A stretch of DNA of 18,454 nt from Dehalococcoidia bacterium (GTDB lineage Bacteria > Chloroflexota > Dehalococcoidia > SZUA-161), in assembly GCA_020344295.1 (NCBI GenBank), contig CP070819.1, forward strand, positions 1,908,981-1,927,434, given 5' to 3'. Within the stretch, counting starts at the first letter, position 1; each line of letters begins with the position of its first letter. This document shows positions 5,672 through 14,828 of this stretch, in pieces. A program made the position numbers and the translations under genes. Under the pieces are notes generated by a model, which made no database searches, was not told where the DNA came from, and was given only the letters and a program-made list of their open reading frames with translations.

Positions 5672-6835
5672 TTAATCCCGCCGGCGTATCGGTATCCACC
5701 TAAAGAGGCGTCCCAATTCGCCGTTTTCCCAGGCGACCAACAGTTCGCCTGCTATGAACAGCGAGCTATAGGTGGCGAAGAATACTCCTATGGTCAGCGC
5801 AAGGACGAAGGTGTAGATCGTCGATCCGCCGAAGAACAGCAGTGCCAGGAGGACAAGCAGCGTGGTCAGGCTGGTATTGAGCGACCTGGTCAGCGTCTCT
5901 GTGATGCTCATGTTTACTACTGTCTCGAACGGGGCGTTGATGTGTCGGCCTCTGTTCTCACGGATGCGGTCGAACACCACGATTATGTTGTTCACTCCGT
6001 AGCCGATAACTGTCAGGATTGCGATTATAAAGAAGGAGTTGACCTCCAGCTGGAAGAGCGAGAAAACGGTTAAGACAATCAGGGCGTCATGTACAAGTGC
6101 TAGGATGGCACATACACCGAACCGGAAGGAACCTCTCAGCTTGCGGAACGACCAGGCTATATAGGCGAGAATGCCCAGGGCAGCGACCAGTACTGCATAT
6201 CCCGTGTACCGAATACGCTCGGATGCTACAGCCTCGGATACCTTGTCGTAGTCAAGGAAGTCCACGGGACCGAATGTGCTGATCAGCCCCTCCTCTATCC
6301 GTTTCTGTTCGGTAATGCTGACGTCACCACTGGAATCGTCTTGCTCCTCACGCTCGCCAACGCGGACCAGGAAAGAGTCAAGTTCAGAGCTTGTGAAAGT
6401 AACGTTTCCGTACCCCAGATCATTAAGTGTATCCTCTAGTTCAGTATCCGAGACCTCTCTTTCGAAAATGAGGGCAAGTTTCCCATTCACCTCATCATCA
6501 GCACTGAATTGCGCAGTCCTGAGCTGTGGATCGAGATCGGACCGCAGCTCTTCAACAAGCTGCTCGCTATCCCCTGTCTGGTTCGCAGAGCCTTGGAGCA
6601 CGAAGGCGTTTTTGGGGCTGTGCTGGATTACAGCCTCGCCGTAGCCGATATCGGCAAATCTGTCTCTGAGGTCTTCCTGTGCGACCGGGTCTTCGAAGAT
6701 AAGAGTCATGGTAACGCCTGCTTTGAAATCGAGGCCCAAATTCAGCCCGGACACGATCAGGGAGATGATGCCGACTAGGATCACCAGTGCCGATCCCAGG
6801 AAAAACCATCTCCTCTTGCCTACAATGTCAAACAA
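5672..6835 (-). CDS. secF: Protein translocase subunit SecF
   Basis: Membrane partner of SecD in the ion-driven accessory complex that helps SecYEG/SecA complete protein export. The protein is 387 residues from a TTG start at 6833-6835, chosen because GAGGAG lies 8 nt upstream, overlapping the end of secD. A first membrane helix (about 10-30) leads into LGLDFKAG. A periplasmic domain follows, then five C-terminal helices containing the usual VVFDRIREN. At the site where family members have GYSxND, this protein reads GYGVNN, so the conserved Asp is Asn283; the conserved Arg in TLTRSLNTS is present. The gene starts 5 bp after the secD stop, so the two are translationally coupled. Ends with a basic cytoplasmic tail. 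Confidence 0.95.
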   Translation of the reverse strand: MFDIVGKRRWFFLGSALVILVGIISLIVSGLNLGLDFKAGVTMTLIFEDPVAQEDLRDRFADIGYGEAVIQHSPKNAFVLQGSANQTGDSEQLVEELRSDLDPQLRTAQFSADDEVNGKLALIFEREVSDTELEDTLNDLGYGNVTFTSSELDSFLVRVGEREEQDDSSGDVSITEQKRIEEGLISTFGPVDFLDYDKVSEAVASERIRYTGYAVLVAALGILAYIAWSFRKLRGSFRFGVCAILALVHDALIVLTVFSLFQLEVNSFFIIAILTVIGYGVNNIIVVFDRIRENRGRHINAPFETVVNMSITETLTRSLNTSLTTLLVLLALLFFGGSTIYTFVLALTIGVFFATYSSLFIAGELLVAWENGELGRLFRWIPIRRRD

Positions 6836-6840
6836 CTGTA

Positions 6841-8283
6841 CTACTCCTCAACCTCCGGTGTATGTTCCGGCCTCTGAGCCCCGAAAAGCCAGAGACGAGT
6901 TGCAAGGCCCGTGCCCACGAATAGGCGGAGGAAAGTCCTGGTAACGAAGATAGCGGTGAACATGCTCAGCGCCACGCCGATGGCCAGAGTCAGCGCGAAG
7001 CCCATTACTCTGGGCTCGGCGAAGTTACTGCCCATCCAGTAGAGAATGCCGCAGATGATGAGTGTGGTTATGTTGCTGTCTCTGATGGCGTTCCAGGCGC
7101 GGTTGAAACCCGCTTCGATGGCCCCGCCCAGGGTTCTCCCTGCCCTCAGCTCTTCCTTCAAGCGCTCGAATATGAGTACATTGGCATCAACAGCCATACC
7201 GATGGAAAGAATGAAAGCCGCGATTCCGGCGAGGGTGAGTGTGACTGGCACCAGCTTAAAGGCAGCCAGTATCAGAGTGCCGTAGATGAGCAGAGCACCA
7301 CCGGCTAGTAGACCCGGCACCCGATAGAAAAGCGCCATGAATAGCAGGACCAGGAATAGGCCCACCGCGCCGGCGATCAGACTCTTTCTCAGAGAGTCAG
7401 CGCCCAGTGTAGGATCTACCTCATCCTGTACCGCAGGTCCGGAGACGAAAGTGTCATCCTGCCAGTGACCCAGTGGAACCGGCAGAGCGCCTGCATTGAG
7501 CAGGATGGCCAGGTCACGGGCGTCCTCATAAAGAATATTTTCGATAACTCCGCTGCCTCCCTCGATTACGCTTCTGACCGTCGGGCTGGAGACGTATTCA
7601 TTATCGAGGAAGATGCCTAGTGGCTGCCCGACTAGACGCCCCGTTATCTGGGCAAAAAGATCCGCTCCCTCACTGTTGAACTCGAATGCGACACTGGGCT
7701 CATTGGTGGTAGGGTCTAAGATTACTTGGGCGTTTCTTTGAAGATATTTTCCGGTCAGTTGTACCTCTTCATTCCTGCTATCGTAGCCTGTAGCTGGAAT
7801 CCACTCAATTTCACCTTCTTGCGTTAGGATCTCGAGATCGGGCTGATAGCCCTGAGACGTAAACTCCTGGACCAATTGCCAGCTTTCGGGTGTCAACTCT
7901 CGGTAATCAAGCACCGCTGTCTGACCAACGAGGTCCACCGCCGCCTGCATGTCCCTGATACCGGGCAACTGGATAGCGATACGTTCCCCTCCCTGTTTCT
8001 GAATGACCGGCTCGGAAACACCGAAGGCATCTATTCTCCTGCTGATAATGTCTATAACGCCGTCAAGCGCCTGGTCTTTTGTCTCGTTGCCGATCTCAGA
8101 AAAGTCGGCTTCGTAGACGAGATGGATTCCACCGCTTAGATCCAGGCCGAGCCGCATCCCCAGCGTGTTGTTGCCGGGCGCGCTTTCACCGATGCTGGGC
8201 GCAGTCCGGACGAACACCTCACCCAGTGCGAGGCCGAGCAGGACTACGATTATCCCGAGCCTGATAAGGTTCCCGCGGTTCAC
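6841..8283 (-). CDS. secD: Protein translocase subunit SecD
   Basis: Membrane protein acting with SecF to pull exported proteins out of the SecYEG channel. The protein is 480 residues from GTG 8281-8283, with GGAGAG 6 nt upstream. It has an N-terminal membrane helix (about 7-27), the signature GLDLSGGIHLVYEAD, and a periplasmic P1 region that includes RIDAFGVSEPVIQKQGGERI. A five-helix C-terminal RND-type domain follows. The Asp of GMAVDANVLIFERLKEE, the SecD proton-relay residue, is conserved, in contrast to SecF. The GTGA overlap joins its start to the stop of the upstream cca gene. The short acidic cytoplasmic tail (PEHTPEVEE) is unremarkable. Confidence 0.96.
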   Translation of the reverse strand: MNRGNLIRLGIIVVLLGLALGEVFVRTAPSIGESAPGNNTLGMRLGLDLSGGIHLVYEADFSEIGNETKDQALDGVIDIISRRIDAFGVSEPVIQKQGGERIAIQLPGIRDMQAAVDLVGQTAVLDYRELTPESWQLVQEFTSQGYQPDLEILTQEGEIEWIPATGYDSRNEEVQLTGKYLQRNAQVILDPTTNEPSVAFEFNSEGADLFAQITGRLVGQPLGIFLDNEYVSSPTVRSVIEGGSGVIENILYEDARDLAILLNAGALPVPLGHWQDDTFVSGPAVQDEVDPTLGADSLRKSLIAGAVGLFLVLLFMALFYRVPGLLAGGALLIYGTLILAAFKLVPVTLTLAGIAAFILSIGMAVDANVLIFERLKEELRAGRTLGGAIEAGFNRAWNAIRDSNITTLIICGILYWMGSNFAEPRVMGFALTLAIGVALSMFTAIFVTRTFLRLFVGTGLATRLWLFGAQRPEHTPEVEE

Positions 8284-9779
8284 TTATATCTCTCCAATTG
8301 CTTATGCACGAAGTCCAGCGCCTCCTCGGCGGTGTTGATCTGCCCGGCGGCCTGTGCCTCCCGCACGGCCTCCAGTAGCTCACCTATCTGTGGCCCCGGT
8401 GTGAGGCCTAGTTTTTCTATAAGGACGTGGCCGTCTATTAGCCTGGGAGGTACCATCGTAGATTCTTCCTCGAAATGTTTGGACAGCATATACCGCATGG
8501 TCTCCGTGTGTTTACGCCATTCGTCTGGATCGAGAGTAGGTCCCCTCGCTGCCAGGTGGTCTGCGAGGCCCAGGAACAGGGTATCTATACCTACATCAGC
8601 GGTATCCCGAAAATATCTGTAAATAGCGCGCTGTGTGGGCATGTCTTCGCCAACAAGATATCCGGGGCGCATGTGGTGTTCGGTCATCAATTGTACCATC
8701 TTTATCTCACGGTTGCTCAGCCTTAGCCGCCCCATGAGGTCTGTTGCTATTGCCGCTCCCTCGTGGGGATGCCCCAGAAAGCGCATCCGCCCATCCTGCT
8801 CCATTGTTTTAGTCCCGGGCTTGCCTACATCGTGGAGCAATGCCGCCAGCTTAAGGACGGCTCCTCTGGTCCGTCCCCCTGCGATCTCCTGGGTGAAGTG
8901 CTGTACTAGCTCCGGTGTCCAGGGAACCGAAGTTAGAAGATCATCCTGGTCACTGTCCTCCCTCTGTCGCAGCAGGCGTTCGACCTCGGCAACGGTCTCC
9001 ATGGAGTGGTCGAAGACGTTCCAGAAATGCTCCTTCGGCTGGGCAACGTCTTTGGTACTGCTTAGTTCGGGCATTAACGGGTCAAGTAGCCCCAGGAGGT
9101 CCATGGAACGTAGAGACTGATATGTTCTGGGGCTTTCGAGGATATGGCTCAGATCTATCAGCAGCCGCTCTGCGGCCACTGTGGTTATGAGCCTACAGTC
9201 ACGTCGAATGAGAGCTTCAGTACCGGTCTCTATGGTGAAACCGTGGGTTGCTGCGAAGCGAATGGCCCGGAGAAGACGCGCCGGGTCTTCCCAAAAACAG
9301 GAATCGCCTATTGCACGGATTATTCCGTCGTTTAGATCCCGCTGCCCATCGCAGGGATCGACCATATTCTCCTCGATATTTTTGCCTTCCAGGTTCTGCA
9401 GCTTTATAGCAATGGCATTGACGGTGAAATCACGATTACCGAGGTCTTCCTCAATACTGCCGCGCATTGAGGCGAAGTCAAGATACCAGATGCCTGTATC
9501 CAGTCGCACGACCACCCTGAAGACCTGGTTTATATCGTCCAGCGGCACCAATTTAGCCTGGAGTGCCCCGGATATGTAGGAAGCAATCGGTAAGGCATCG
9601 CCGGATACAACGATATCGATGTCACTGTTCAGCCTTCCTAGCAGCCCATCGCGGATAAAACCACCGACAACGTAGCAATCGACGCTGCGGCCTGTGAGGA
9701 TCTCCCTCAGCCTGGCTAGGAGTGGAGATGCCTCCTCTGGGGTATAAATCTGCAGCCTCTCTTCAACGAGATTTGTCAT
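8280..9779 (-). CDS. cca: tRNA nucleotidyltransferase / poly(A) polymerase family protein with HD domain
   Basis: Class II nucleotidyltransferase that probably adds or repairs the CCA end of tRNAs; the poly(A) polymerase branch cannot be excluded from sequence alone. It is 499 residues from ATG 9777-9779. Near residues 35-60 the sequence GGFIRDGLLGR precedes the metal-binding pair DIDIVV. Then come GNRDFTVNAIAI and the nucleotide-recognition region EDPARLLRAIRFAA, in the usual order. A C-terminal HD phosphohydrolase domain follows, with LLHDVGKPG and a later HH pair in MTEHHMRPG. The gene lies 77 bp after def and overlaps the secD start by four bases. Confidence 0.9.
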   Translation of the reverse strand: MTNLVEERLQIYTPEEASPLLARLREILTGRSVDCYVVGGFIRDGLLGRLNSDIDIVVSGDALPIASYISGALQAKLVPLDDINQVFRVVVRLDTGIWYLDFASMRGSIEEDLGNRDFTVNAIAIKLQNLEGKNIEENMVDPCDGQRDLNDGIIRAIGDSCFWEDPARLLRAIRFAATHGFTIETGTEALIRRDCRLITTVAAERLLIDLSHILESPRTYQSLRSMDLLGLLDPLMPELSSTKDVAQPKEHFWNVFDHSMETVAEVERLLRQREDSDQDDLLTSVPWTPELVQHFTQEIAGGRTRGAVLKLAALLHDVGKPGTKTMEQDGRMRFLGHPHEGAAIATDLMGRLRLSNREIKMVQLMTEHHMRPGYLVGEDMPTQRAIYRYFRDTADVGIDTLFLGLADHLAARGPTLDPDEWRKHTETMRYMLSKHFEEESTMVPPRLIDGHVLIEKLGLTPGPQIGELLEAVREAQAAGQINTAEEALDFVHKQLERYK

Positions 9780-9856
9780 TCAGGATTTCTTTTCGTCTAG
9801 AGTGAAGGTCAGGTGAGATAATAAGTACAGCCTGATCCGGGTATATCATCTTGGTC

Positions 9857-10357
9857 CTATATCTCTCCTGATTTGTCTTCGTCCTCTGGCGCGATTTTAT
9901 AGAGATTTTCCATGCTGTCCAGGTGGTCGATGTATACCACGCCATTGATATGGTCTATTTCGTGCTGTAGCGCCTGTGACAGGAGCCCCTCTGCTTTAAG
10001 TCGAAACTCCTTGCCGTTACGATCGCGCCCTTTAACCGTTACCGATTCCCAGCGCTTGATCGACCCTCTATATCCTGGGAGACTGAGGCAGCCCTCTGAA
10101 ACCTCGCTTTCGCCCGATCCTTTTACCAGCTCAGGGTTAATAATCACGATCGGGTCCTCTTCCGGCATCTCGACAACAATAACCTGCAGCGGTATTCCTA
10201 CGTGAGGCGCTGCCAGTCCTGCCGCTCCCCCGATATCGTGCATAGTTTCTATCATATCGTCGATAAGCTTCTGGATAGAACTGTCGATTCTTCGCACCCG
10301 CTTCGCCTTCTGGTGAAGCACGGGGTCATCCATCATAACGAGGCGTAGTACGGTCAT
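9857..10357 (-). CDS. def: Peptide deformylase with variant motif I
   Basis: Removes the formyl group from the N-terminal Met of new proteins. It is 166 residues from ATG 10355-10357; a longer frame from 10402 would begin at the predicted transcription start and is rejected. Motif II EGCLSLPG (Cys90) and motif III QHEIDH (His132, Glu133, His136) supply the metal ligands and catalytic Glu intact. Motif I, normally GxGxAAxQ, reads AAGLAAPH, so the first Gly is Ala45 and the oxyanion-stabilising Gln is His52. With the metal site complete, the protein is probably active but with altered kinetics or inhibitor response. A strong promoter precedes it and cca follows. Confidence 0.93.
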   Translation of the reverse strand: MTVLRLVMMDDPVLHQKAKRVRRIDSSIQKLIDDMIETMHDIGGAAGLAAPHVGIPLQVIVVEMPEEDPIVIINPELVKGSGESEVSEGCLSLPGYRGSIKRWESVTVKGRDRNGKEFRLKAEGLLSQALQHEIDHINGVVYIDHLDSMENLYKIAPEDEDKSGEI

Positions 10358-10410
10358 TGCTGTTACAATCGAACTCGTTACCACATGACTGGTTCTGGGC
10401 AATCGGAGAA

Positions 10411-10440
10411 ATTATAGTCTAACCTTAGGGGCGTTGTAAA
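10411..10440 (-). promoter_or_regulatory. Promoter of def-cca-secD-secF
   Basis: On the minus strand, TTTACA (10435-10440, 5 of 6) is followed after 18 bp by a perfect TATAAT (10411-10416). It sits directly after the priA stop and gives a leader of about 45 nt before def. No promoter of similar quality was seen between def and secF, supporting one transcript. Confidence 0.78.
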
Positions 10441-10442
10441 GC

Positions 10443-12896
10443 TTACAACAGATTTACCGGGTCGATATCGATTGACCAACCCTGAGGGAGATTTAGCTGG
10501 GATAACAGGCGAAGCGGGTCCCGGCTGCGGACTACTATCTGCCACCTGAATCGGCCACGAATGCGCTGGGTGAACGCCGGCGTAGGGCCGAATAAAGCGA
10601 TATCCGGCAGTCCAGAGAAATTCTTACCCTGTTCAAGGAGATCGTATACCCTTTCTGCTTCTTTCCTGCAGATCATGGCATTTGTGTGGGTGTATACCAG
10701 GCGGGCCAGCCTGCTGAATGGTGGGTCCCCCTGCTCGTAGCGAAAAGCTATTTCCTCCTTATAGAAGGAAGAATAATCATGCTTCGATGTAGCGGCGATA
10801 GCGTAGTGTTCCGGTGTATAGCTCTGAATAATGACTTTACCCCTGTACTTCCTCCGCCCTGCCCTGCCCGCTACCTGCGCCAGGATCTGAAAGGTGCGTT
10901 CACTCGCTCGAAAGTCCGGAAGATACAGCCCGATATCTGCATTAATAACTCCTACCAGAGATACGAGGGGCATGTCGAGGCCTTTGGCGATCATCTGAGT
11001 GCCGATGAGAATATCGGCCTCGTGGGCCAGAAAACGGTCCATTATACGCTCATGTGAATGCTTGCCCCTTGTGACATCCCGATCCCAGCGCAGCGTTCGT
11101 GCTCTCGGGAACATCTTGACTACCTCCTCTTCGACTCGCTGGGTTCCAATGCCCAGGAATTTTATGCGCCGGCTCTGACAGGAGGGACATATTACGGGAA
11201 CATCGGACCTATAGTTGCAATGGTGACAGACCAAGCCTTCCTCGGCAGTATGGTAGGTTAATGACGTGTCACAGCGCCGGCAACGCAATACGAGGCCACA
11301 GTTGCGGCACTGAACAAATGTTGCCGTCCCCCTGCGATTCAGAAACAGAATTACCTGTTCATGTGCTGCTAGTGTCTCGGTGATGTATTCGGCAAGTTTA
11401 CGGCTGAATATGCTGCGGTTCCCTTCCTTCAATTCTCGGCGCAAGTCTACGATCTCGACCTCGGGAAGCTGAGATGCACCTCCGTTCGAAACACGTTCAG
11501 GTAGTCGGAGTAGACGGAATTCGCCTTTCTGGGCCTTATAATAGCTGGTTACATCAGGGGTGGCACTTCCCAGGATCACAACTGCACCGGTGAGCTCTGA
11601 GAGCTTGATAGCGACATCGCGGGCGTGATAACGGGGCTGCTGCTCCTGCTGCTTGTAGGTCCATTCATGCTCCTCATCTAATACAATCAGCCCGAGGTTC
11701 GGCTGAGGGGCAAAGAGAGCCCCCCTTGACCCGATCACTACATCGTAGGCACCCTCCCGTATTCGATGCCACACGTCGTACTGTTCACCCATTGATAGCC
11801 TGCTGTGAATTATGGCTACCCTGTTGGGGAATCTCGCCGCAAAGCGGTCTATAGTCTGCGGTGTGAGGGCGATCTCGGGAACCAGGACTATGGCCCGGTT
11901 GCCTGTTAATATTGCTTGGTCGAGCGCCCTCAGATAGATCTCGGTTTTGCCGCTACCGGTCACACCGTGCAACATAAAGACAATGGGGGACATGGGATGA
12001 AGCGACTCGGCCACGGCGGACTGCTCCATTTCAGCCCTGATCTGAGCCCAGGCCTCCTCCTGTGCGGGAGTCAGTACAGGCGGGACAGATGATTTGAAAG
12101 AACGGTGTGCCAGCGGGTCTCGTTGCACCCTGATTTCTTCAGCGGAGATCAAGCCCTTGCGCAATACGGTTTGCACAGTACTCGACGTCAACCCTGATTT
12201 CTTTCGGATTTCGGACAGCGGTATTGGGCCTGGTACATGCATCAGGAGTCGCAACAGCTCTGCCTGCCTCGTCGCCCCCTTTGTTTCCAGGGATCGGGCG
12301 ATCTCACCAGCATCGGTAACGGCTACCGTGAGGCGCAGGCACTTTTCTATTCGGGGTTTTACCTTTACCCTCTCCAGTTCTGTAGATTTAACCGCCAGCC
12401 CCTTGCGCACAAGCTGCTCGATCACTGCTTCTATTCTGGCGATCCCTGCCTTCTTAAGCTCTTTGACACTGGCCTTCCCCTTTTTCTCCAGCAGGGTGAT
12501 CAAATTCTGTTGGGAGGCTGTCAGGGAAGAGATTGCATGTTCTGAAGAGGCTGAAGTGAGTTCAACGTAGGTGACAACTCTACGCTCGAATCCGGGGGGA
12601 AGCATTAGGGCCGCTGCCTCGAAATAGGAGGAAAGGTAGTATTCCGCTATCCAGCGGCAGAGCTCAACTTGATGGGAGAGGAGAATGGGCTGTGGTTCGA
12701 TTACTCCAGCTATCTCCCTGGTTTCCTCAACCGAGGGATTGTCACTCACGGCAAGGACAATGCCCTGAACGAGCCGTGGACCGAAAGGTACCCATACAGC
12801 GTTCCCCACGTTGAGGGGAGTATTGGGTGGTATAGTATAGCTGAAAGTTCTTTGTTGTGTCAGGGGGTAGTGGACGGCGACCTCAGCGTATTTCAT
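10443..12896 (-). CDS. priA: Primosomal protein N' (replication restart helicase PriA)
   Basis: 3'-5' helicase that recognises stalled forks and reloads the replicative helicase. It is 817 residues from ATG 12894-12896. The N-terminal DNA-binding domain begins [20 protein letters not shown]. Helicase motifs are clear: Walker [29 protein letters not shown], and [16 protein letters not shown], which leads into two zinc sites with eight Cys in four CxxC pairs (CRNC, CRRC, CHHC, CPSC). Motifs V and VI follow in [15 protein letters not shown] and AGRAGR. The start overlaps the rplS stop by 14 bp. The length is typical for the family. Confidence 0.97.
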   Translation of the reverse strand: MKYAEVAVHYPLTQQRTFSYTIPPNTPLNVGNAVWVPFGPRLVQGIVLAVSDNPSVEETREIAGVIEPQPILLSHQVELCRWIAEYYLSSYFEAAALMLPPGFERRVVTYVELTSASSEHAISSLTASQQNLITLLEKKGKASVKELKKAGIARIEAVIEQLVRKGLAVKSTELERVKVKPRIEKCLRLTVAVTDAGEIARSLETKGATRQAELLRLLMHVPGPIPLSEIRKKSGLTSSTVQTVLRKGLISAEEIRVQRDPLAHRSFKSSVPPVLTPAQEEAWAQIRAEMEQSAVAESLHPMSPIVFMLHGVTGSGKTEIYLRALDQAILTGNRAIVLVPEIALTPQTIDRFAARFPNRVAIIHSRLSMGEQYDVWHRIREGAYDVVIGSRGALFAPQPNLGLIVLDEEHEWTYKQQEQQPRYHARDVAIKLSELTGAVVILGSATPDVTSYYKAQKGEFRLLRLPERVSNGGASQLPEVEIVDLRRELKEGNRSIFSRKLAEYITETLAAHEQVILFLNRRGTATFVQCRNCGLVLRCRRCDTSLTYHTAEEGLVCHHCNYRSDVPVICPSCQSRRIKFLGIGTQRVEEEVVKMFPRARTLRWDRDVTRGKHSHERIMDRFLAHEADILIGTQMIAKGLDMPLVSLVGVINADIGLYLPDFRASERTFQILAQVAGRAGRRKYRGKVIIQSYTPEHYAIAATSKHDYSSFYKEEIAFRYEQGDPPFSRLARLVYTHTNAMICRKEAERVYDLLEQGKNFSGLPDIALFGPTPAFTQRIRGRFRWQIVVRSRDPLRLLSQLNLPQGWSIDIDPVNLL

Positions 12897-13242
12897 CCTT
12901 TGCTCTTGATTTTACCTTAGCCCTCGCCATCTTGCTGCTGAGTTCGCGCAGGTAATAGAGCTTCGCTCGGCGGACCTTTCCCCGTCGCATAACCTCCACA
13001 TTCTCCAGACGGGGCGAATGCAGTGGAAAGGTTCGCTCAACTCCCACTCCCTGGAATATTTTTCTAAGCGTGAAGCTGGCTCCAGCTCCACTTCGGCGCA
13101 CTCGAATCACGACACCTTCGAAGGTTTGGCTACGCTCTCGATCACCTTCGATGATCTTCAGTTTAACCCTGAGCGTATCGCCCGGGCCGAATGCCGGTAT
13201 ATCATCATTCGTCTTTGTTTCCATTACTGTTCCGATGTCCAT
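12883..13242 (-). CDS. rplS: 50S ribosomal protein L19
   Basis: Structural protein of the large ribosomal subunit near the interface with the small subunit. It is 119 residues from ATG 13240-13242. That start is chosen because the strong GAGGAG site lies 7 nt upstream; an earlier in-frame TTG falls within that site. It has the standard L19 blocks [46 protein letters not shown] and [13 protein letters not shown]. The family neighbours trmD and rplS are present, but rpsP and rimM, which often precede them, are not in the window. Its stop overlaps the priA start. Confidence 0.98.
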   Translation of the reverse strand: MDIGTVMETKTNDDIPAFGPGDTLRVKLKIIEGDRERSQTFEGVVIRVRRSGAGASFTLRKIFQGVGVERTFPLHSPRLENVEVMRRGKVRRAKLYYLRELSSKMARAKVKSRAKDEIR

Positions 13243-13303
13243 TGTTAATCTCCTCAAATAGCCTCAGCTTGCGACCATTCTAAACAGGCTGCCAGCGAAA
13301 TCA

Positions 13304-14053
13304 TTATCCTTTCTCTGTTATTAGCTCTGAAATCATTTCCCTCTCCTCCGATGAGAGGTTGGCTTTCTCCAATAGATCGGGACGGCGTTTTAACGTGCGC
13401 ATAATCGACTGTTCTCTCCGCCACTTGGCGATCCGAGCGTGATTGCCCGACAGCAATACTTCGGGCACTTCCAATCCGCGATATGCCTGCGGACGAGTGT
13501 ACTGTGAATATTCTAACAGACCACTGGCGTGTGAGTCATCTGCTGCCGAGTCTTCTGAGCCCAGAACACCGGGTAGTAGCCTCACCGCAGCATCTACAAT
13601 CACCATTGCCGCAATCTCACCACCGGTAAGTATATAATCCCCGATACTGATTTCATCCGTGACCAGGTGCTCTCTAACTCGCTCATCTATCCCTTCATAG
13701 TGCCCGCAGATGAGGATAAACCGCTCCAGAGCCGCCAACTCCGCGGCGATTCGCTGGTTGAATACCCTCCCCTGGGGGGTAAGCAGGATAACCGGCAGGT
13801 AAAGGGAACCGCTATCCTCCTTAATTGCCTCCACCGCTTCAAACAGCGGTTCCGGTTTCATTACCATGCCGGTCCCGCCACCGAAGGGGTAGTCGTCGAC
13901 TACCTTATGTTTGCCCTGTCCCCAGTCGCGTAAATTATGTATCTTAATGTCTATCAGGTCTCGGTCGATCGCCCGTTTAACGATGCTGTCCGCGAAAGGC
14001 CCGCTGAACATATTGGGGAAAAGGGTTAGTATATCGATATGCATGCCAACCAT
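13304..14053 (-). CDS. trmD: tRNA (guanine37-N1)-methyltransferase
   Basis: Methylates G37 next to the anticodon of tRNAs reading C-starting codons, using S-adenosylmethionine, and prevents frameshifting. It is 249 residues from ATG 14051-14053, with GGAG 9 nt upstream; ATG 14042-14044 is a possible start three codons later. The SPOUT trefoil-knot motifs are present: [29 protein letters not shown] and [11 protein letters not shown]. The catalytic Asp aligned with E. coli Asp169 lies in [12 protein letters not shown]. The C-terminal [16 protein letters not shown] is typical. rplS follows after 61 bp; mogA precedes by 39 bp. Confidence 0.97.
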   Translation of the reverse strand: MVGMHIDILTLFPNMFSGPFADSIVKRAIDRDLIDIKIHNLRDWGQGKHKVVDDYPFGGGTGMVMKPEPLFEAVEAIKEDSGSLYLPVILLTPQGRVFNQRIAAELAALERFILICGHYEGIDERVREHLVTDEISIGDYILTGGEIAAMVIVDAAVRLLPGVLGSEDSAADDSHASGLLEYSQYTRPQAYRGLEVPEVLLSGNHARIAKWRREQSIMRTLKRRPDLLEKANLSSEEREMISELITEKG

Positions 14054-14092
14054 CCCTGCTCACTCCACCACCGGAGTTTCCTCAATCTTCCC

Positions 14093-14572
14093 CTATTCGC
14101 TCGCCTCCCCCTTTATAACCTCGACAGCATGGGGTAAGGCCGGCAGTATGGCAAGCAGGCATTCTTTCACGCCATTGGGTTTGCCGGGTAAATTCACTAT
14201 AAGTGTTCTGTCACGAACGCCGCATACTTCCCTGCTCAGCATTGCATGAGCCGTTCTCTTAAGGTTTCTTGCTCTCATCGTCTCAGAGAATCCGGGAACG
14301 GTCCTGCTCACAACCTCGATTGTGGCTTCCGGAGTTACGTCACGTTCGGCAAGACCTGTGCCTCCAGTAGTGATAATTATATCTATACCGCCTTTATCAG
14401 CCCACTCAGTCAGTTTCCGAATTATATTGTCTTTTTCATCGGGTACGATAGCGTACTCTATTACTCGACCGTCGAATCGGGACATCACCTTGCGGATGAC
14501 GTCGCCGCTCTTATCTTCTTGCTCCCCTCGTGAACACCGATCGCTGATGGTGAGTATGCCCACAGTAATCAT
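14093..14572 (-). CDS. mogA: Molybdopterin adenylyltransferase (MogA/MoaB family)
   Basis: Adenylates molybdopterin before molybdenum insertion in cofactor synthesis. It is 159 residues from ATG 14570-14572, which has GAGG 6 nt upstream; two earlier in-frame ATGs lie at or very near the predicted transcription start. It has the family sequence TVGILTISDRCSRGEQEDKS, the TTGGTGL motif followed by RDVTPEA, and a C-terminal NLPGKPNGVKECL. No other molybdenum cofactor gene is in the window. Linkage to trmD-rplS-priA is unusual compared with the classical rpsP-rimM-trmD-rplS cluster. MogA and MoaB are hard to separate by sequence alone. Confidence 0.88.
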   Translation of the reverse strand: MITVGILTISDRCSRGEQEDKSGDVIRKVMSRFDGRVIEYAIVPDEKDNIIRKLTEWADKGGIDIIITTGGTGLAERDVTPEATIEVVSRTVPGFSETMRARNLKRTAHAMLSREVCGVRDRTLIVNLPGKPNGVKECLLAILPALPHAVEVIKGEASE

Positions 14573-14601
14573 GTCCCTCATCCCCCACACATGTTTTATC
14601 T

Positions 14602-14629
14602 ATACTAACACACATATTCCTTGATGCAA
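14602..14629 (-). promoter_or_regulatory. Possible promoter of mogA-trmD-rplS-priA
   Basis: On the minus strand, TTGCAT (14624-14629) is followed after 16 bp by TAGTAT (14602-14607). The match is moderate (3 and 4 of 6). It would start transcription about 20-25 nt before the ATG at 14572, which favours that start codon. Confidence 0.4.
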
Positions 14630-14651
14630 AGAGCACATCCAAGAATATCTC

Positions 14652-14669
14652 GTACCTGTTAAGCGGTAC
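14652..14669. promoter_or_regulatory. Imperfect palindrome between divergent promoters
   Basis: GTACCTGTTAAGCGGTAC has 5-bp perfect outer arms and a TTAA centre; 14 of 18 positions are symmetric. It lies upstream of both mogA and mraZ and could be an operator, but no regulator is known to me for it. A second small hairpin, AGGC-TTCT-GCCT, follows at 14680-14691. Confidence 0.3.
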
Positions 14670-14765
14670 TTATTATGACAGGCTTCTGCCTATGATAGCC
14701 TGCGTAGACCTATAATCGCAAGTAGTGGGAAGTGCCGGTTTCCTTGCTTAAATCGCAGGGAAGTA

Positions 14766-14794
14766 TTGACAACAGAACGGCGATGTGCTAAAAA
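14766..14794 (+). promoter_or_regulatory. Promoter of mraZ-rsmH-ftsZ
   Basis: A perfect TTGACA (14766-14771) is followed after exactly 17 bp by TAAAAA (14789-14794, 4 of 6). Transcription would begin near 14801, inside the AGTGG repeats, leaving a leader of about 28 nt. Confidence 0.75.
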
Positions 14795-14828
14795 GTGGTG
14801 CAAAGTGGTATATAGTGGGATTTAGTGG
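14794..14828 (+). promoter_or_regulatory. MraZ operator: four AGTGG repeats with 10-bp period
   Basis: AGTGG occurs at 14794, 14804, 14814 and 14824, exactly one helical turn apart, running from the end of the -10 element to the base before the mraZ ATG. MraZ is known to repress its own cluster by binding short G-rich direct repeats (TGGGN in E. coli, AAAGTGG-like in mollicutes) spaced about 10 bp. The third copy (GTGGGA) also provides the likely ribosome binding site, 8 nt before the ATG. A further AGTGGG lies at 14724, 70 bp upstream of the first copy. Confidence 0.85.

Noticed and set aside
14794..14828. Short direct repeats considered as a CRISPR-like or iteron array
   Set aside because: The units are only 5 bp with 10-bp period, adjacent to mraZ, and match the known style of MraZ operators.
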